Assembly (NCBI GenBank): GCA_039680785.1
Contig: JBDKSF010000087.1
Span: forward strand, 1-32,631
DNA length: 32,631 nucleotides
Origin: Candidatus Cloacimonas sp.
GTDB taxonomy: Bacteria > Cloacimonadota > Cloacimonadia > Cloacimonadales > Cloacimonadaceae
Direction: 5' to 3'
This document shows, piece by piece, positions 1 through 6,728 of the stretch. Both the position numbers and the translations under genes were made by a program. Under the pieces are notes generated by a model. That model searched no databases, was not told the origin of the DNA, and saw nothing but the letters and a program-made list of their open reading frames with translations. The stretch's first letter is position 1. Each line of letters begins with the position of its first letter.

Positions 1-144
1 CCCTAAATCTTCCCCTTAAACCTATCCGCAGAAAAGAACAAAAACGCCAACTTGTGTAGTGCCCACAAATTGGCTAACTCATTATAGGACAGGTAGATAA
101 ATTTTGAAATGGTAAAGTTGGGTTAAAAGGAGTATACAAAGAGA

Positions 145-186
145 TGAAAAATGGGTAGTCGGGGGAACGGCGTCCTTATACTACCC
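145..186 (-). terminator. Probable intrinsic terminator after rpmA
   Basis: A 7-bp stem GGGTAGT (153-159) / ACTACCC (180-186) is followed, reading on the minus strand, by ATTTTT (152-147). It lies about 100 nt past the rpmA stop and nothing else nearby needs it. The loop holds a GGGGAACGGCGTCC segment that also belongs to the hairpin repeat family of this window, so the element may be a repeat that was reused as a terminator. Bases 1-144 show no gene or other signal that I can support. Confidence 0.4.
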
Positions 187-200
187 AGAAGGTATCATAT

Positions 201-242
201 ACCTATTCTTTTATCTGTGCAATCCGTGCAATCTGTGAGAAA
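201..242 (+). repeat. Left arm of an inverted repeat around rplU-rpmA
   Basis: This 42-nt segment matches the reverse complement of 1096-1137 at 39 of 42 positions by hand alignment. The differences are at arm positions 20, 25 and 42. The two arms enclose the complete rplU-rpmA pair. No transposase or inverted-end ORF is present between them, so this is most likely two copies of a dispersed intergenic repeat in opposite orientation. Confidence 0.75.
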
Positions 243-277
243 CCTATTTTCTGTGCAATCAGTGCAATCTGTGAGAG
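215..277 (+). repeat. 9-bp period repeat, CTGTGCAAT type
   Basis: Seven consecutive 9-nt blocks can be read: ctgtgcaat, ccgtgcaat, ctgtgagaa, acctatttt, ctgtgcaat, cagtgcaat, ctgtgagag. Blocks 1-3 and 5-7 form two near-identical 27-nt triplets separated by one unrelated 9-mer. The array ends 10 bp from the rpmA stop codon. Its first half overlaps the left inverted-repeat arm. Confidence 0.75.
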
Positions 278-287
278 TTCTAATATT

Positions 288-545
288 CTATTCTGTGGGT
301 AAAACGCTGACGAATTTTTTGTCTTCCTTGCCAGTTGTAAATTCCACTTTTCCGTCAATTAAACTAAAAATAGTAAAATCTCTGCCCATTCCGACATTTT
401 TGCCGGGGTGAATTTTCGTGCCTTTTTGGCGGACGATGATGTTTCCGGCGAGGACATTTTCACTATCGGCTCTTTTGATGCCGCGATATTTGGGATTGCT
501 GTTGCGTCCGTTTCTGGAGCTTCCTACACCTTTTTTATGTGCCAT
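288..545 (-). CDS. rpmA: 50S ribosomal protein L27
   Basis: This is large-subunit protein L27, whose N-terminal tail reaches towards the peptidyl-transferase centre. The 85-aa product has the family's length and starts [20 protein letters not shown], the strongly conserved L27 head; [16 protein letters not shown] is the usual C-terminal strand. There is no N-terminal cleavable extension of the Firmicutes type. It lies 19 nt downstream of rplU, the standard L21-L27 arrangement, so the two are almost certainly co-transcribed. The usual third gene, obgE, does not follow; repeats and a probable terminator do. Identification is close to certain. Confidence 0.97.
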   Translation of the reverse strand: MAHKKGVGSSRNGRNSNPKYRGIKRADSENVLAGNIIVRQKGTKIHPGKNVGMGRDFTIFSLIDGKVEFTTGKEDKKFVSVLPTE

Positions 546-564
546 TTTTATTAACCTCTTCTAC

Positions 565-879
565 TTAAGCTAAAATGTCGGTGACCCGAATGTCTGTATA
601 GCTTTCGCGATAACCTTTTTTTACGCGATAGCCCTTTCGGCGTTTTTGGTGATAAATAACTTTTTTCTTGCCCTTGCCGTGATCAATAACTTCGGCAGTA
701 ATGCTGGCGCCTTCTACAACGGGCTGACCTACTTTAATTTTGTCTTCCTCGCGCAGAAGAAGAACTTTGTCAAAAGTTAATGTCTGACCAGGTTCCGCTG
801 TATTCAGACAGGGAACGCGAAGCACAGCGTTTTTTTCAGCCCTGAACTGAAATCCTTTAATTTCTACGATGGCGTACAT
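565..879 (-). CDS. rplU: 50S ribosomal protein L21
   Basis: L21 is a 23S rRNA-binding structural protein of the large subunit. The 104-aa product has the usual size, the family start [20 protein letters not shown], and the basic block [20 protein letters not shown] that holds the L21 signature (residues about 69-88). The ATG is preceded by GGAG at good spacing (AAATGGAGAAACA-ATG). It is the first gene of a two-gene unit with rpmA. Its promoter should lie in the repeat-rich gap upstream (880-1284), but I cannot place a convincing -35/-10 pair there. Confidence 0.97.
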   Translation of the reverse strand: MYAIVEIKGFQFRAEKNAVLRVPCLNTAEPGQTLTFDKVLLLREEDKIKVGQPVVEGASITAEVIDHGKGKKKVIYHQKRRKGYRVKKGYRESYTDIRVTDILA

Positions 880-967
880 TGTTTCTCCATTTAGATTTTT
901 TTAATATGGTGGCAGATTTTTGAAAAGGGGAAATCTGTCAAGGATTTAACTCCGGTGAGCGGAAAAA

Positions 968-1047
968 GTCGAGGAGTCGAGGGGTCTTGAGGTCGAGAGG
1001 TCGAGAGGTCGAGAAGTGGAAAGGTGGAAAAGTGAAAAGGTGAAACC
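968..1047 (+). repeat. Degenerate 8-bp tandem repeat, purine-rich
   Basis: Ten successive 8-mers starting with GTC or GTG can be laid end to end: gtcgagga, gtcgaggg, gtcttgag, gtcgagag, gtcgagag, gtcgagaa, gtggaaag, gtggaaaa, gtgaaaag, gtgaaacc. The sequence drifts steadily from GTCGAGAG to GTGAAAAG, as expected from slippage followed by point change. The plus strand is very purine-rich. It lies about 90 bp upstream of the rplU start, in its likely leader or promoter zone. Confidence 0.75.
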
Positions 1048-1095
1048 CAATGTGTAGTCGGAGGACGCCGTTCCTCCGCGAAAAATACAAAAAGG

Positions 1096-1137
1096 GTTCT
1101 CACAGATTGCACAGATTACACAGATAAAAGAATAGGT
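1096..1137 (-). repeat. Right arm of the inverted repeat around rplU-rpmA
   Basis: This is the reverse-complement partner of 201-242 (39 of 42 identical). Read on the minus strand it contains the same 9-bp phrases CTGTGTAAT, CTGTGCAAT and CTGTGAGAA. The match stops abruptly at both ends, so the repeat unit is about 42 bp here. Confidence 0.75.
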
Positions 1138-1284
1138 AGGAAATGAACAGGATTACGAGGATTTTCAAGATTAAATTTGTAGATTGCCTTGCTAATGAAG
1201 CGGAAGAATATTCTGCATAAAAAGCAAGACAACTTATTTCCTGCCAACTGATTATCTACAAACTCTCTGTGCTAACTTCACCCG

Positions 1285-1692
1285 CTAATCTTTTTTATGC
1301 TCTTGGCAAAATTCTATCAAAACTCCCAAGGCAGATTTTGGATGCAAAAAGGCAATGTCAGAATGATGAGCTCCCGGACGCGGCTCATTATCAATTAAGT
1401 TTATGCCTGCATCTTTAGTGTCTTGCAAAGCAGTGGGAAGATCATCTACTGCAAAAGCTATATGCTGAATTCCTTCTCCCTTTTTTTCGATAAATTTAGC
1501 TATGGGGCTATCTTCTGAAGTGGGACAGAGAAGTTCGATTCTACATTCTCCACAAGGAAGAAAAGCGACTTTTACTTTCTGAGAAGGAACTTCTTCTATG
1601 CCTTCCAATTTTAAACCAATGCTTTCATAAAAGCTAATTCCTGCCTCCAGGTCTTTAACTGCTATGCCAATATGACTGAGCTGTTTAATCAT
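1285..1692 (-). CDS. mce: Methylmalonyl-CoA epimerase
   Basis: The product should interconvert (2R)- and (2S)-methylmalonyl-CoA in the cytoplasm, joining propionyl-CoA and succinyl-CoA metabolism. The 135-aa length fits the single-domain vicinal-oxygen-chelate epimerases. The two beta-alpha-beta modules are seen as LSHIGIAVKDLEAGISFYES at the start and GIQHIAFAVDD in the middle. Probable metal ligands are His7, His77 and Glu127 (in VLIEF), with Glu53 in RIELL near the site. Start chosen: ATG at 1692 after AAAGGAG. Other VOC enzymes such as glyoxalase I are possible, but the pattern SPIAKFIEKKGEGIQHIAFA is epimerase-like. The mutase and carboxylase are not in the window. Confidence 0.9.
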   Translation of the reverse strand: MIKQLSHIGIAVKDLEAGISFYESIGLKLEGIEEVPSQKVKVAFLPCGECRIELLCPTSEDSPIAKFIEKKGEGIQHIAFAVDDLPTALQDTKDAGINLIDNEPRPGAHHSDIAFLHPKSALGVLIEFCQEHKKD

Positions 1693-2213
1693 TTTTTATT
1701 CTCCTTTGTTAAAATATGGGTTGACTTTTTGGTCAACTACAACAAACAAACTGTCAAGCTATGTTTTTCCAGGAAGGTTGACTTCCTCGTCAACCCACAA
1801 CAAACAAACTGTTAAGCTATTCCAAAATTATGTGGAAACAGTATAATTTGGTTGTCTGGGGAACGACAAGATGTCGTTCTTCCTTTTTGACAACAAACAA
1901 ACTGTCAGGAAGTGTTTTTCCAGGAAGGTTGACGTCCTCGTCAACCCACAACAAACAAACTGTTAAGCTATTCCAAAATTATGTGGAAACAGTATAATTT
2001 GGTTGTCTGGGGAACGACGAGATGTCGTTCTTCCTTTTTGACAACAACAAACTGTCAAGCTATTCCAAAATTATGTGGAAACAGTATAATTTGGTTGTCA
2101 GGGGAACGACAAGATGTCGTTCTTCCAGATCGTCAAGAGTTCTCACTGCCAAAAGTATTTTCAGAGTGAAAACATCCTATCTTGGCAGTGATGACTCCTA
2201 ACTTTTTTAGTAT
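1693..2213. other. Gap between korC and mce: repeat array plus long inverted repeat
   Basis: This 521-bp region is mostly the 151-bp array. Past it, 15-nt arms at 2137-2151 and 2183-2197 form an inverted repeat (13 of 15 paired, including perfect TCACTGCCA / TGGCAGTGA) just beyond the korC stop. It lacks a following T run on the minus strand, so I do not call it an intrinsic terminator, though it could protect the korC mRNA 3' end. Confidence 0.55.
1718..2126 (+). repeat. 151-bp tandem repeat array with hairpins
   Basis: Copy A is 1740-1890 and copy B 1891-2041, each exactly 151 bp and nearly identical. Copy C (about 2042-2126) keeps the start and the end but has lost the internal GGTTGAC hairpin block. 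The array is preceded by a lone hairpin GTTGAC-TTTTTG-GTCAAC (1720-1737). Each full copy holds the phrase ACAACAAACAAACTGT twice, a hairpin GGTTGAC...GTCAACC (1776-1795 in A), and a hairpin GAACGACA-AGA-TGTCGTTC (1861-1879 in A; variants in B and C). No protein is supported here. Confidence 0.85.
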
Positions 2214-2750
2214 TTATTTTTTTGCCAGGTCAAAGCCAATTTGCATAGCTTTCAAGTTTAGATCCACAAAAGCGGGTTTGACCGAATCTTCTATTGCTTT
2301 TTTTAAAGAACTTTCTTTTACGATTCCCGTTACTTTTACCAAGAAGGAAAGCGCCATAATGTTAGTGGAAATGGGGCTTCCTAATTTTTCCTGAGCAATT
2401 TCCGTGAAGGGAACCTCGAAAGTATTTTCAGCTGCCAAAGCAAGGTTTTTCACGAAAGTGGTATCAATGATTAAAATTCCGTTTTCACTTAAATCAAACA
2501 GAAATTTATCGCAGGCGTCTTGAGTTAGAGCCATCAAACAATTAATACTGGTTGCTTCCGGGAAATATATTTCCTTGTCGCTGATGATGACATCGGCATG
2601 AGAATAGCCCCCGCGTGATTCAGGACCATAACTTTGGGTTTGGGTAACTTTTTTATTTTCCAGAACTGCCGCTTTGGCTAAAATGATTCCTGCCAAAATG
2701 AGCCCTTGTCCTCCACTTCCGGAAAGACGAACTTCATAAGTATCAGCCAT
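2214..2750 (-). CDS. korC: 2-oxoacid:ferredoxin oxidoreductase, gamma subunit
   Basis: This is the gamma subunit of a four-part 2-oxoacid:ferredoxin oxidoreductase, in which it helps bind CoA and shape the alpha-beta core. The 178-aa protein opens with RLSGSGGQGLILAGIILAKA, the family signature, and has QSYGPESRGGYSHADVIIS (about residues 40-58), also typical. Its ATG overlaps the korB stop by one base (TAATG), with GGGAGG just upstream, so translation is probably coupled. It is the last gene of the operon; a long inverted repeat lies beyond the stop. Substrate choice (2-oxoglutarate, branched-chain or other 2-oxoacids) cannot be told from this subunit. Confidence 0.9.
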   Translation of the reverse strand: MADTYEVRLSGSGGQGLILAGIILAKAAVLENKKVTQTQSYGPESRGGYSHADVIISDKEIYFPEATSINCLMALTQDACDKFLFDLSENGILIIDTTFVKNLALAAENTFEVPFTEIAQEKLGSPISTNIMALSFLVKVTGIVKESSLKKAIEDSVKPAFVDLNLKAMQIGFDLAKK

Positions 2751-3589
2751 TATTCACCTCCCGCAGTTTGAGTTTTTTTGCAAAGAGCTGCATATTCAGT
2801 GGAAAATTCAGCCCGAATTTCCTTGCGTAAAATACCCCGGATAATCTTTCCTTCCACTTTTTCAGGAGGCAATTTCTCGACGGCGGAAAGAGGAATGGAA
2901 TTATCGCGAAAATCCTTCAGCATCTGAGGTGCACCACCTTTTTTATTTAAGCGTCCGTAAATAACTGGACAGGCACTGACTACTTCAATCAGAGAAAAAC
3001 CAGTATGTTGTAAAGCGTCTTTAATCATATTTTGCATTTCCAAAACATGAAAAGCCGTTGTTCTGGCAACAAAAGAAGCACCTGCACCCATAGCCAAATT
3101 GCAGATGTTAAAATCGGGTTCTATATTTCCGTAAGGAGCTGTAGTGGCATAAGCATTATGAGGAGTTGTGGGACTGCACTGTCCACCCGTCATCCCATAA
3201 ATATTATTATTTATCATAATCACTTTCAGGTCTATATTGCGGCGGGCGGCATGAATTAAATGATTTCCACCAATGGCTGCACAATCGCCATCGCCAGTAA
3301 CAACGATTACCTTTAAATGGGGTTTGTGCATTTTTATACCTGTGGCAAAAGCGATGCTGCGTCCATGAATCGAATGTAATGTATTGAAATCAACATAAAC
3401 AGGCATTCTGGAAGAGCAGCCAATTCCTGAAACCATAACAATATCGTTACGATCTATATTCAAAGAGGCAACTGCGCGTATAATGGCTCCTAAAACTATG
3501 CCATTGCTACATCCGGCACACCATACATGGGGAAATTTTTTATCGTGACGCAGGTATTCGTGAATAATGCGTTGGGGAATATTTGCCAT
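2750..3589 (-). CDS. korB: 2-oxoacid:ferredoxin oxidoreductase, beta (TPP) subunit
   Basis: The beta subunit binds thiamine diphosphate and decarboxylates the 2-oxoacid. From the chosen start (279 aa), HVWCAGCSNGIVLGAIIRA (residues 21-39) is the family head, and the TPP/Mg motif runs from GDGD (99-102) to NNN (127-129), followed by YGMTGGQCSPTTP. I chose the ATG at 3589, one base after the korA stop; a longer frame to 3625 would add 12 residues overlapping korA and lacks family support. It sits between alpha and gamma, as in KorABC/VorABC loci. 2-Oxoglutarate is the default guess, but a branched-chain 2-oxoacid is equally compatible. Confidence 0.92.
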   Translation of the reverse strand: MANIPQRIIHEYLRHDKKFPHVWCAGCSNGIVLGAIIRAVASLNIDRNDIVMVSGIGCSSRMPVYVDFNTLHSIHGRSIAFATGIKMHKPHLKVIVVTGDGDCAAIGGNHLIHAARRNIDLKVIMINNNIYGMTGGQCSPTTPHNAYATTAPYGNIEPDFNICNLAMGAGASFVARTTAFHVLEMQNMIKDALQHTGFSLIEVVSACPVIYGRLNKKGGAPQMLKDFRDNSIPLSAVEKLPPEKVEGKIIRGILRKEIRAEFSTEYAALCKKTQTAGGE

Positions 3590-3590
3590 T

Positions 3591-4814
3591 TTAGCATACC
3601 TCCTTGATTTTGGATAGGATTTCATTGGGAGTGATTAGTTCGCTGCTCACTTTGTTAATGGGAATGAGACCACCATCACTTTTTTCTTTGGTCAAGCGTT
3701 GCACTTCATAAATCAGCTGACCTTGATTAAGTTCCGGAACTATCACTGTTTCTACATTACGCAACATTTTGCGCACTGCGTCATCGGGGAATGGCCAGAT
3801 AGTTAAGGGTCTTAACAGACCGACTTTAATGCCTTCCGCTCTGGCAGAGGCAATTGCGGCTTTGGCAGCTCGCGAAGTGATTCCGGCTGCAAAAATGGCA
3901 ATTTTGGCATCGTCCATCCGGTAGCTTTCAATCTGAACAAGGTCGCGAATATTATACGATATCTTTTTGCGTAAACGTTCCATCATTTCTGCCGCTTCAC
4001 TTGGTTTATTTGTTGGAAAGCCATGTGCATCATGGGTTAAACCGGTTACATGAAAACGGTAACCTTCTCCATAACTGGCAAGCGGAGAAAGGTATTTTTG
4101 GTTTTCATCGTAGTGTTTATACCATTGAGGCGGAACGGTTGGTTTGATCCGATTGATAATTCGGACATTGGCAATATCAGGTAAGCAAACTGCTTCGCGC
4201 ATATGAGCAATTACTTCATCCAATAGCAAGATTACGCAAGTGCGATATTTTTCGCTTAAATTTACGGCGCGAATGGTTAATTCATAACTTTCTTTCACGG
4301 AATCCGGGTATAGAACAATGGCTGGAGAATCACCATGCGAACCCCATTTGGATTGCATAATATCTCCCTGAGCAGGACTGGTAGGCATTCCTGTGCTGGG
4401 ACCAACTCTTTGGACATCTACAACCACGCAAGGGGTCTCAGTTATTTTGGCAAAACCGATTCCTTCTTGCATCAACGAAAAACCGGGTCCGCTGGTAGCC
4501 GTTAACGATTTTGCTCCGGCCAAAGAAGCTCCTATTATAGCGCAAATGGAGGCAAGTTCATCTTCCATTTGAATAAATGTTCCATTTCTTTTGGGAAGCT
4601 CAGCCGCTAAAATTTCCGCTATTTCCGTGGAAGGAGTGATTGGGTAACCGGCAAAGAAATTTACTCCCGCATCCAATGCTCCCAGGGCAACTGCTTCATT
4701 ACCTTGCATCAGAACTGTTTTCCGTTCTCGTTTTTTGGGCGTATCCACTGGTTTACTTTCCAATTTGGCAGCTTTCGTTATTTTTTCTGTTTTGATTTTG
4801 TCTTTTTCTGTCAT
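3591..4814 (-). CDS. korA: 2-oxoacid:ferredoxin oxidoreductase, alpha subunit
   Basis: The alpha subunit carries the pyrimidine-binding part of the TPP site. The chosen product is 407 aa. GYPITPSTEI (56-65), MEDELASICAIIGASLAGAK and ATSGPGFSLMQEGIGFAK are classic KorA/VorA segments, and a transketolase-C-like half ends the protein. The ATG at 4814 has AAGGAG at good spacing; an upstream in-frame start at 4865 would overlap korD. The first 32 residues are a Lys/Glu-rich, probably disordered extension (KDKIKTEKITKAAKLESK...) before the fold begins at KTVLMQGNEAVALGA. The gene lies 11 nt after korD. The reaction is 2-oxoacid + CoA + oxidised ferredoxin to acyl-CoA + CO2 + reduced ferredoxin. Confidence 0.93.
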   Translation of the reverse strand: MTEKDKIKTEKITKAAKLESKPVDTPKKRERKTVLMQGNEAVALGALDAGVNFFAGYPITPSTEIAEILAAELPKRNGTFIQMEDELASICAIIGASLAGAKSLTATSGPGFSLMQEGIGFAKITETPCVVVDVQRVGPSTGMPTSPAQGDIMQSKWGSHGDSPAIVLYPDSVKESYELTIRAVNLSEKYRTCVILLLDEVIAHMREAVCLPDIANVRIINRIKPTVPPQWYKHYDENQKYLSPLASYGEGYRFHVTGLTHDAHGFPTNKPSEAAEMMERLRKKISYNIRDLVQIESYRMDDAKIAIFAAGITSRAAKAAIASARAEGIKVGLLRPLTIWPFPDDAVRKMLRNVETVIVPELNQGQLIYEVQRLTKEKSDGGLIPINKVSSELITPNEILSKIKEVC

Positions 4815-4825
4815 CACTTGCTCCT

Positions 4826-5125
4826 TCAACGATCCTTGGCACCGGTTATGGCAAAATCGGGACACAGCAAATCGCAGGTCTCACAATGAATGCATTTTTC
4901 CGGTGCTTGCACATAAGGCGAGCCGTCACTTTTTCTGCCCAGACAGCCAGTTGGACAAAAAGCTACACAAATACCACATTTTTTACACCAATTATAATAT
5001 ATGAGGACAGGTGAATCCTCATCACAAGGAGCTTTTACTTCCGTTATTTCTACTTCCATTTTTTCGGGAGTATCTTCTGCGTGTATAATCATGCCCATAC
5101 GGTCTTTTTCGACTTTTTTGGACAT
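4826..5125 (-). CDS. korD: 2-oxoacid:ferredoxin oxidoreductase, delta subunit (2x[4Fe-4S])
   Basis: This is the ferredoxin-like electron-transfer subunit of the complex. The 99-aa product has two 4Fe-4S binding motifs: C47-x2-C50-x2-C53-x3-C57-P (WCKKCGICVAFCP) and C78-x2-C81-x2-C84-x3-C88-P (KCIHCETCDLLCP). The ATG at 5125 is preceded by GGAGGAAAGA, an excellent ribosome binding site; two upstream ATGs (5140, 5137) lie before that site and were rejected. About 40 N-terminal residues precede the first cluster. The gene follows the aminotransferase by 20 nt. The order delta-alpha-beta-gamma is seen in many anaerobes. Confidence 0.92.
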   Translation of the reverse strand: MSKKVEKDRMGMIIHAEDTPEKMEVEITEVKAPCDEDSPVLIYYNWCKKCGICVAFCPTGCLGRKSDGSPYVQAPEKCIHCETCDLLCPDFAITGAKDR

Positions 5126-5145
5126 TCTTTCCTCCATCATTTTAC

Positions 5146-6360
5146 TTATTTTGCCAAGACATTTTTAAAGAAATTGCCTAAGCGTTTGCAGCCCTCAATG
5201 TTCGTTTCAATAGTTTCGTAGCTAAAATTGAGGCGCATTGTATTATAGCCCTTACCATTACAGAAGAAACTGTTTCCTGCAACATAAGCAACATTCGCTT
5301 CTTTAATACATTCCATTAGTAGAGCATTTGTATCAAGATCTTCAGGACCCGTAACCATCAAGAACAAACCACCTTCGGGATGAGTCCATTTCATTTCGGC
5401 AGGCATATATTTTTCCAAGGATTCCAGCATCCCTTTTTGTTTAACGGAATACATTTTCTTAATTTCGTTAATTTTGGGATCCAAATAACCCTTTTCCATA
5501 TAGCGGGCAGCAATTCTTTGCGTGAAGGGGGGTGTACAAAGATCAGTCGCTTGTTTGCCAACCACGATTTTATCCAAAATATCGGGATGACCAACTACCC
5601 AGCCAATTCTGAAACCGGGGCAGAAGATTTTACTAAAAGTTCCCAAAATAACTACTTGTCCGGTTCCGTCCAATTCATACAGGGTTTTTTGAGATTCGCC
5701 TTCATAGCGAAGTTCGCGATAAGGGCTATCTTCCAGGATCAGAACATCATATTTATGAGCCAGTTCCAGAATGTCTTTCCGACGGCGTTCGCTCATTGTT
5801 ATTCCAGCCGGATTTTGGAAATCTGGGATTAAATAGATAAATTTGGGTTTTTTACCTTTAGCGGCAAGGTCTTTTAATGCTTGTTCCATAAGGTTTGGAT
5901 CTTCACCTTCATCATCCATTGGAATGCCAATCATATTAGCTCCATAAGAACCAAAAGCTTGTAGGGCTCCCAAATAGGAAGGTAAACCAGCGATTACATA
6001 ATCGCCTGGGTCAATGAACATTTTGGAAATCAGGTCCAATGCTTGTTGGGAAGCGGTAGTAATGATGATATTATCTTTAGTTACATCTATGCCATTGGCT
6101 TTATAACGGTTTGCCAACATAGTGCGTAATAAATCATCACCTTCGGTTGTTCCATATTGAAGAGCAAAAGCCGCTTCGTTATCCATAACTTCAGCCATAA
6201 TACTTTTCAGCTCTGCGACCGGAAAAGTAAGGGGGCTGGGAAAACCACCTGAAAATGATATCAAGCCGGGTTGCCCAAGAAACTTCAATAATTCACGGAT
6301 AGCAGAGCGTTTCATACCCTTGATGTTAGTCGAAAGGATGTTTTGCAAATCAGTGATCAT
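5146..6360 (-). CDS. PLP-dependent aminotransferase, fold type I (LysN/2-aminoadipate-like)
   Basis: This class I/II aminotransferase (404 aa) resembles the LysN/ARO8 group: the LISFSGGFPSPLTFP head (33-47), YGTTEGDDLLR, Asn183 in FQNPAG, Asp211 in LILEDSPYRELR contacting the PLP ring nitrogen, and Schiff-base Lys244 in GTFSKIFCPGFRIGW. It has no fused GntR DNA-binding domain, so it is an enzyme rather than a MocR regulator. AAGGAG precedes the ATG. Being directly upstream of and co-directional with korDABC, it probably supplies the 2-oxoacid that the oxidoreductase consumes, from glutamate, 2-aminoadipate, branched-chain or aromatic amino acids. The precise substrate cannot be read from sequence. 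Confidence 0.87.
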   Translation of the reverse strand: MITDLQNILSTNIKGMKRSAIRELLKFLGQPGLISFSGGFPSPLTFPVAELKSIMAEVMDNEAAFALQYGTTEGDDLLRTMLANRYKANGIDVTKDNIIITTASQQALDLISKMFIDPGDYVIAGLPSYLGALQAFGSYGANMIGIPMDDEGEDPNLMEQALKDLAAKGKKPKFIYLIPDFQNPAGITMSERRRKDILELAHKYDVLILEDSPYRELRYEGESQKTLYELDGTGQVVILGTFSKIFCPGFRIGWVVGHPDILDKIVVGKQATDLCTPPFTQRIAARYMEKGYLDPKINEIKKMYSVKQKGMLESLEKYMPAEMKWTHPEGGLFLMVTGPEDLDTNALLMECIKEANVAYVAGNSFFCNGKGYNTMRLNFSYETIETNIEGCKRLGNFFKNVLAK

Positions 6361-6385
6361 TTTGATACTCCTTGTTTTATTTTTT

Positions 6386-6676
6386 TTAGGTTTCTTCGTA
6401 AATTAATACTTTTTTGTTGGTTTTACGCCATTCTTTATAGGCGTCTTTAATTTCCAGTTCCCACACGATGCGTTTATCGTTATCTTCAAAAGTAACTATA
6501 TCTATATAATAAGTCCGTTTCGTTTTTCCTACAAAACTCTTGCGCGGAAATTCCACAATCAGTTCACCCTCAATATTCAAGATCGTAACTTCATTTAAAA
6601 AAACGCCCTCTGCTATTTCTATAATAGCTCTGGCTTCCACATTTCCACTTTGCACATCTCTGAAATGTATTTTCAT
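6386..6676 (-). CDS. SpoVG-like small protein
   Basis: This 96-aa protein is conserved-looking but not firmly assigned. Its middle follows the SpoVG pattern: ARAIIEIAEGVFLNEVTILN (about 15-34), then an ELIVEFPRKSF segment like SpoVG's LFVAMPSKR, then YYIDIVTFEDNDKRI (57-71) like the DIAHPI region, and an ending helix IKDAYKEW. SpoVG proteins are small site-specific nucleic-acid-binding regulators in bacteria. The ATG has TGGAG at good spacing. It is the first gene of the aminotransferase-kor operon (25-nt gap), just downstream of a probable promoter. Role unproven; the family call is by eye and needs a profile search. Confidence 0.5.
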   Translation of the reverse strand: MKIHFRDVQSGNVEARAIIEIAEGVFLNEVTILNIEGELIVEFPRKSFVGKTKRTYYIDIVTFEDNDKRIVWELEIKDAYKEWRKTNKKVLIYEET

Positions 6677-6701
6677 TATAACTCCATCTTTGTTTTTACT
6701 C

Positions 6702-6728
6702 TTTATAAAAAAGGCACATAAAGGTCAA
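6702..6728 (-). promoter_or_regulatory. Possible sigma70-type promoter for the SpoVG-like/kor operon
   Basis: On the minus strand TTGACC (6728-6723) is followed after 15 nt by TATAAA (6707-6702), which would start transcription about 20 nt before the ATG at 6676. The spacer is shorter than the usual 17. The -35 box lies inside the loop of the upstream terminator hairpin and the -10 lies at its T run, so the two signals are interleaved. Confidence 0.35.

Larger units (their letters stand above)
880..1284. other. Repeat-filled gap between mce and rplU
   Basis: No gene is supported in these 405 bp; the open frame on the minus strand across 891-1112 is low-complexity repeat translated. In order it holds the 8-bp array (968-1047), a small hairpin GGAGGA / TCCTCC within 1058-1075 whose strand complement contains GGAACGGCGTCC as at 163-174, the right inverted-repeat arm (1096-1137), and a short degenerate ~10-bp periodic stretch AACAGGATTACGAGGATTTT near 1147-1166. 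It must also contain the rplU promoter, which I cannot locate. Confidence 0.6.

Noticed and set aside
151-411. 86-aa plus-strand ORF with SVQSVQSVR repeats
   Set aside because: It arises from the 9-bp array and then runs antisense through rpmA.
891-1112. 73-aa ORF on the minus strand
   Set aside because: It consists of translated 8-bp and 9-bp repeats (for example STSRPQDPSTPRLF) and has no convincing ribosome site or family.
201-1137. Composite transposon carrying rplU-rpmA
   Set aside because: No transposase gene, no target-site duplication seen, and the arms are made of short-period repeats rather than insertion-sequence ends.
1718-2126. CRISPR array
   Set aside because: The units are 151 bp, contain hairpins and are nearly identical throughout, with no variable spacers and no cas gene nearby.
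2137-2197. Intrinsic terminator after korC
   Set aside because: The stem is good, but the loop is over 30 nt and no T run follows on the minus strand.
5380-5832. 150-aa plus-strand ORF
   Set aside because: It is antisense to the well-supported aminotransferase gene and shows no domain or ribosome site.
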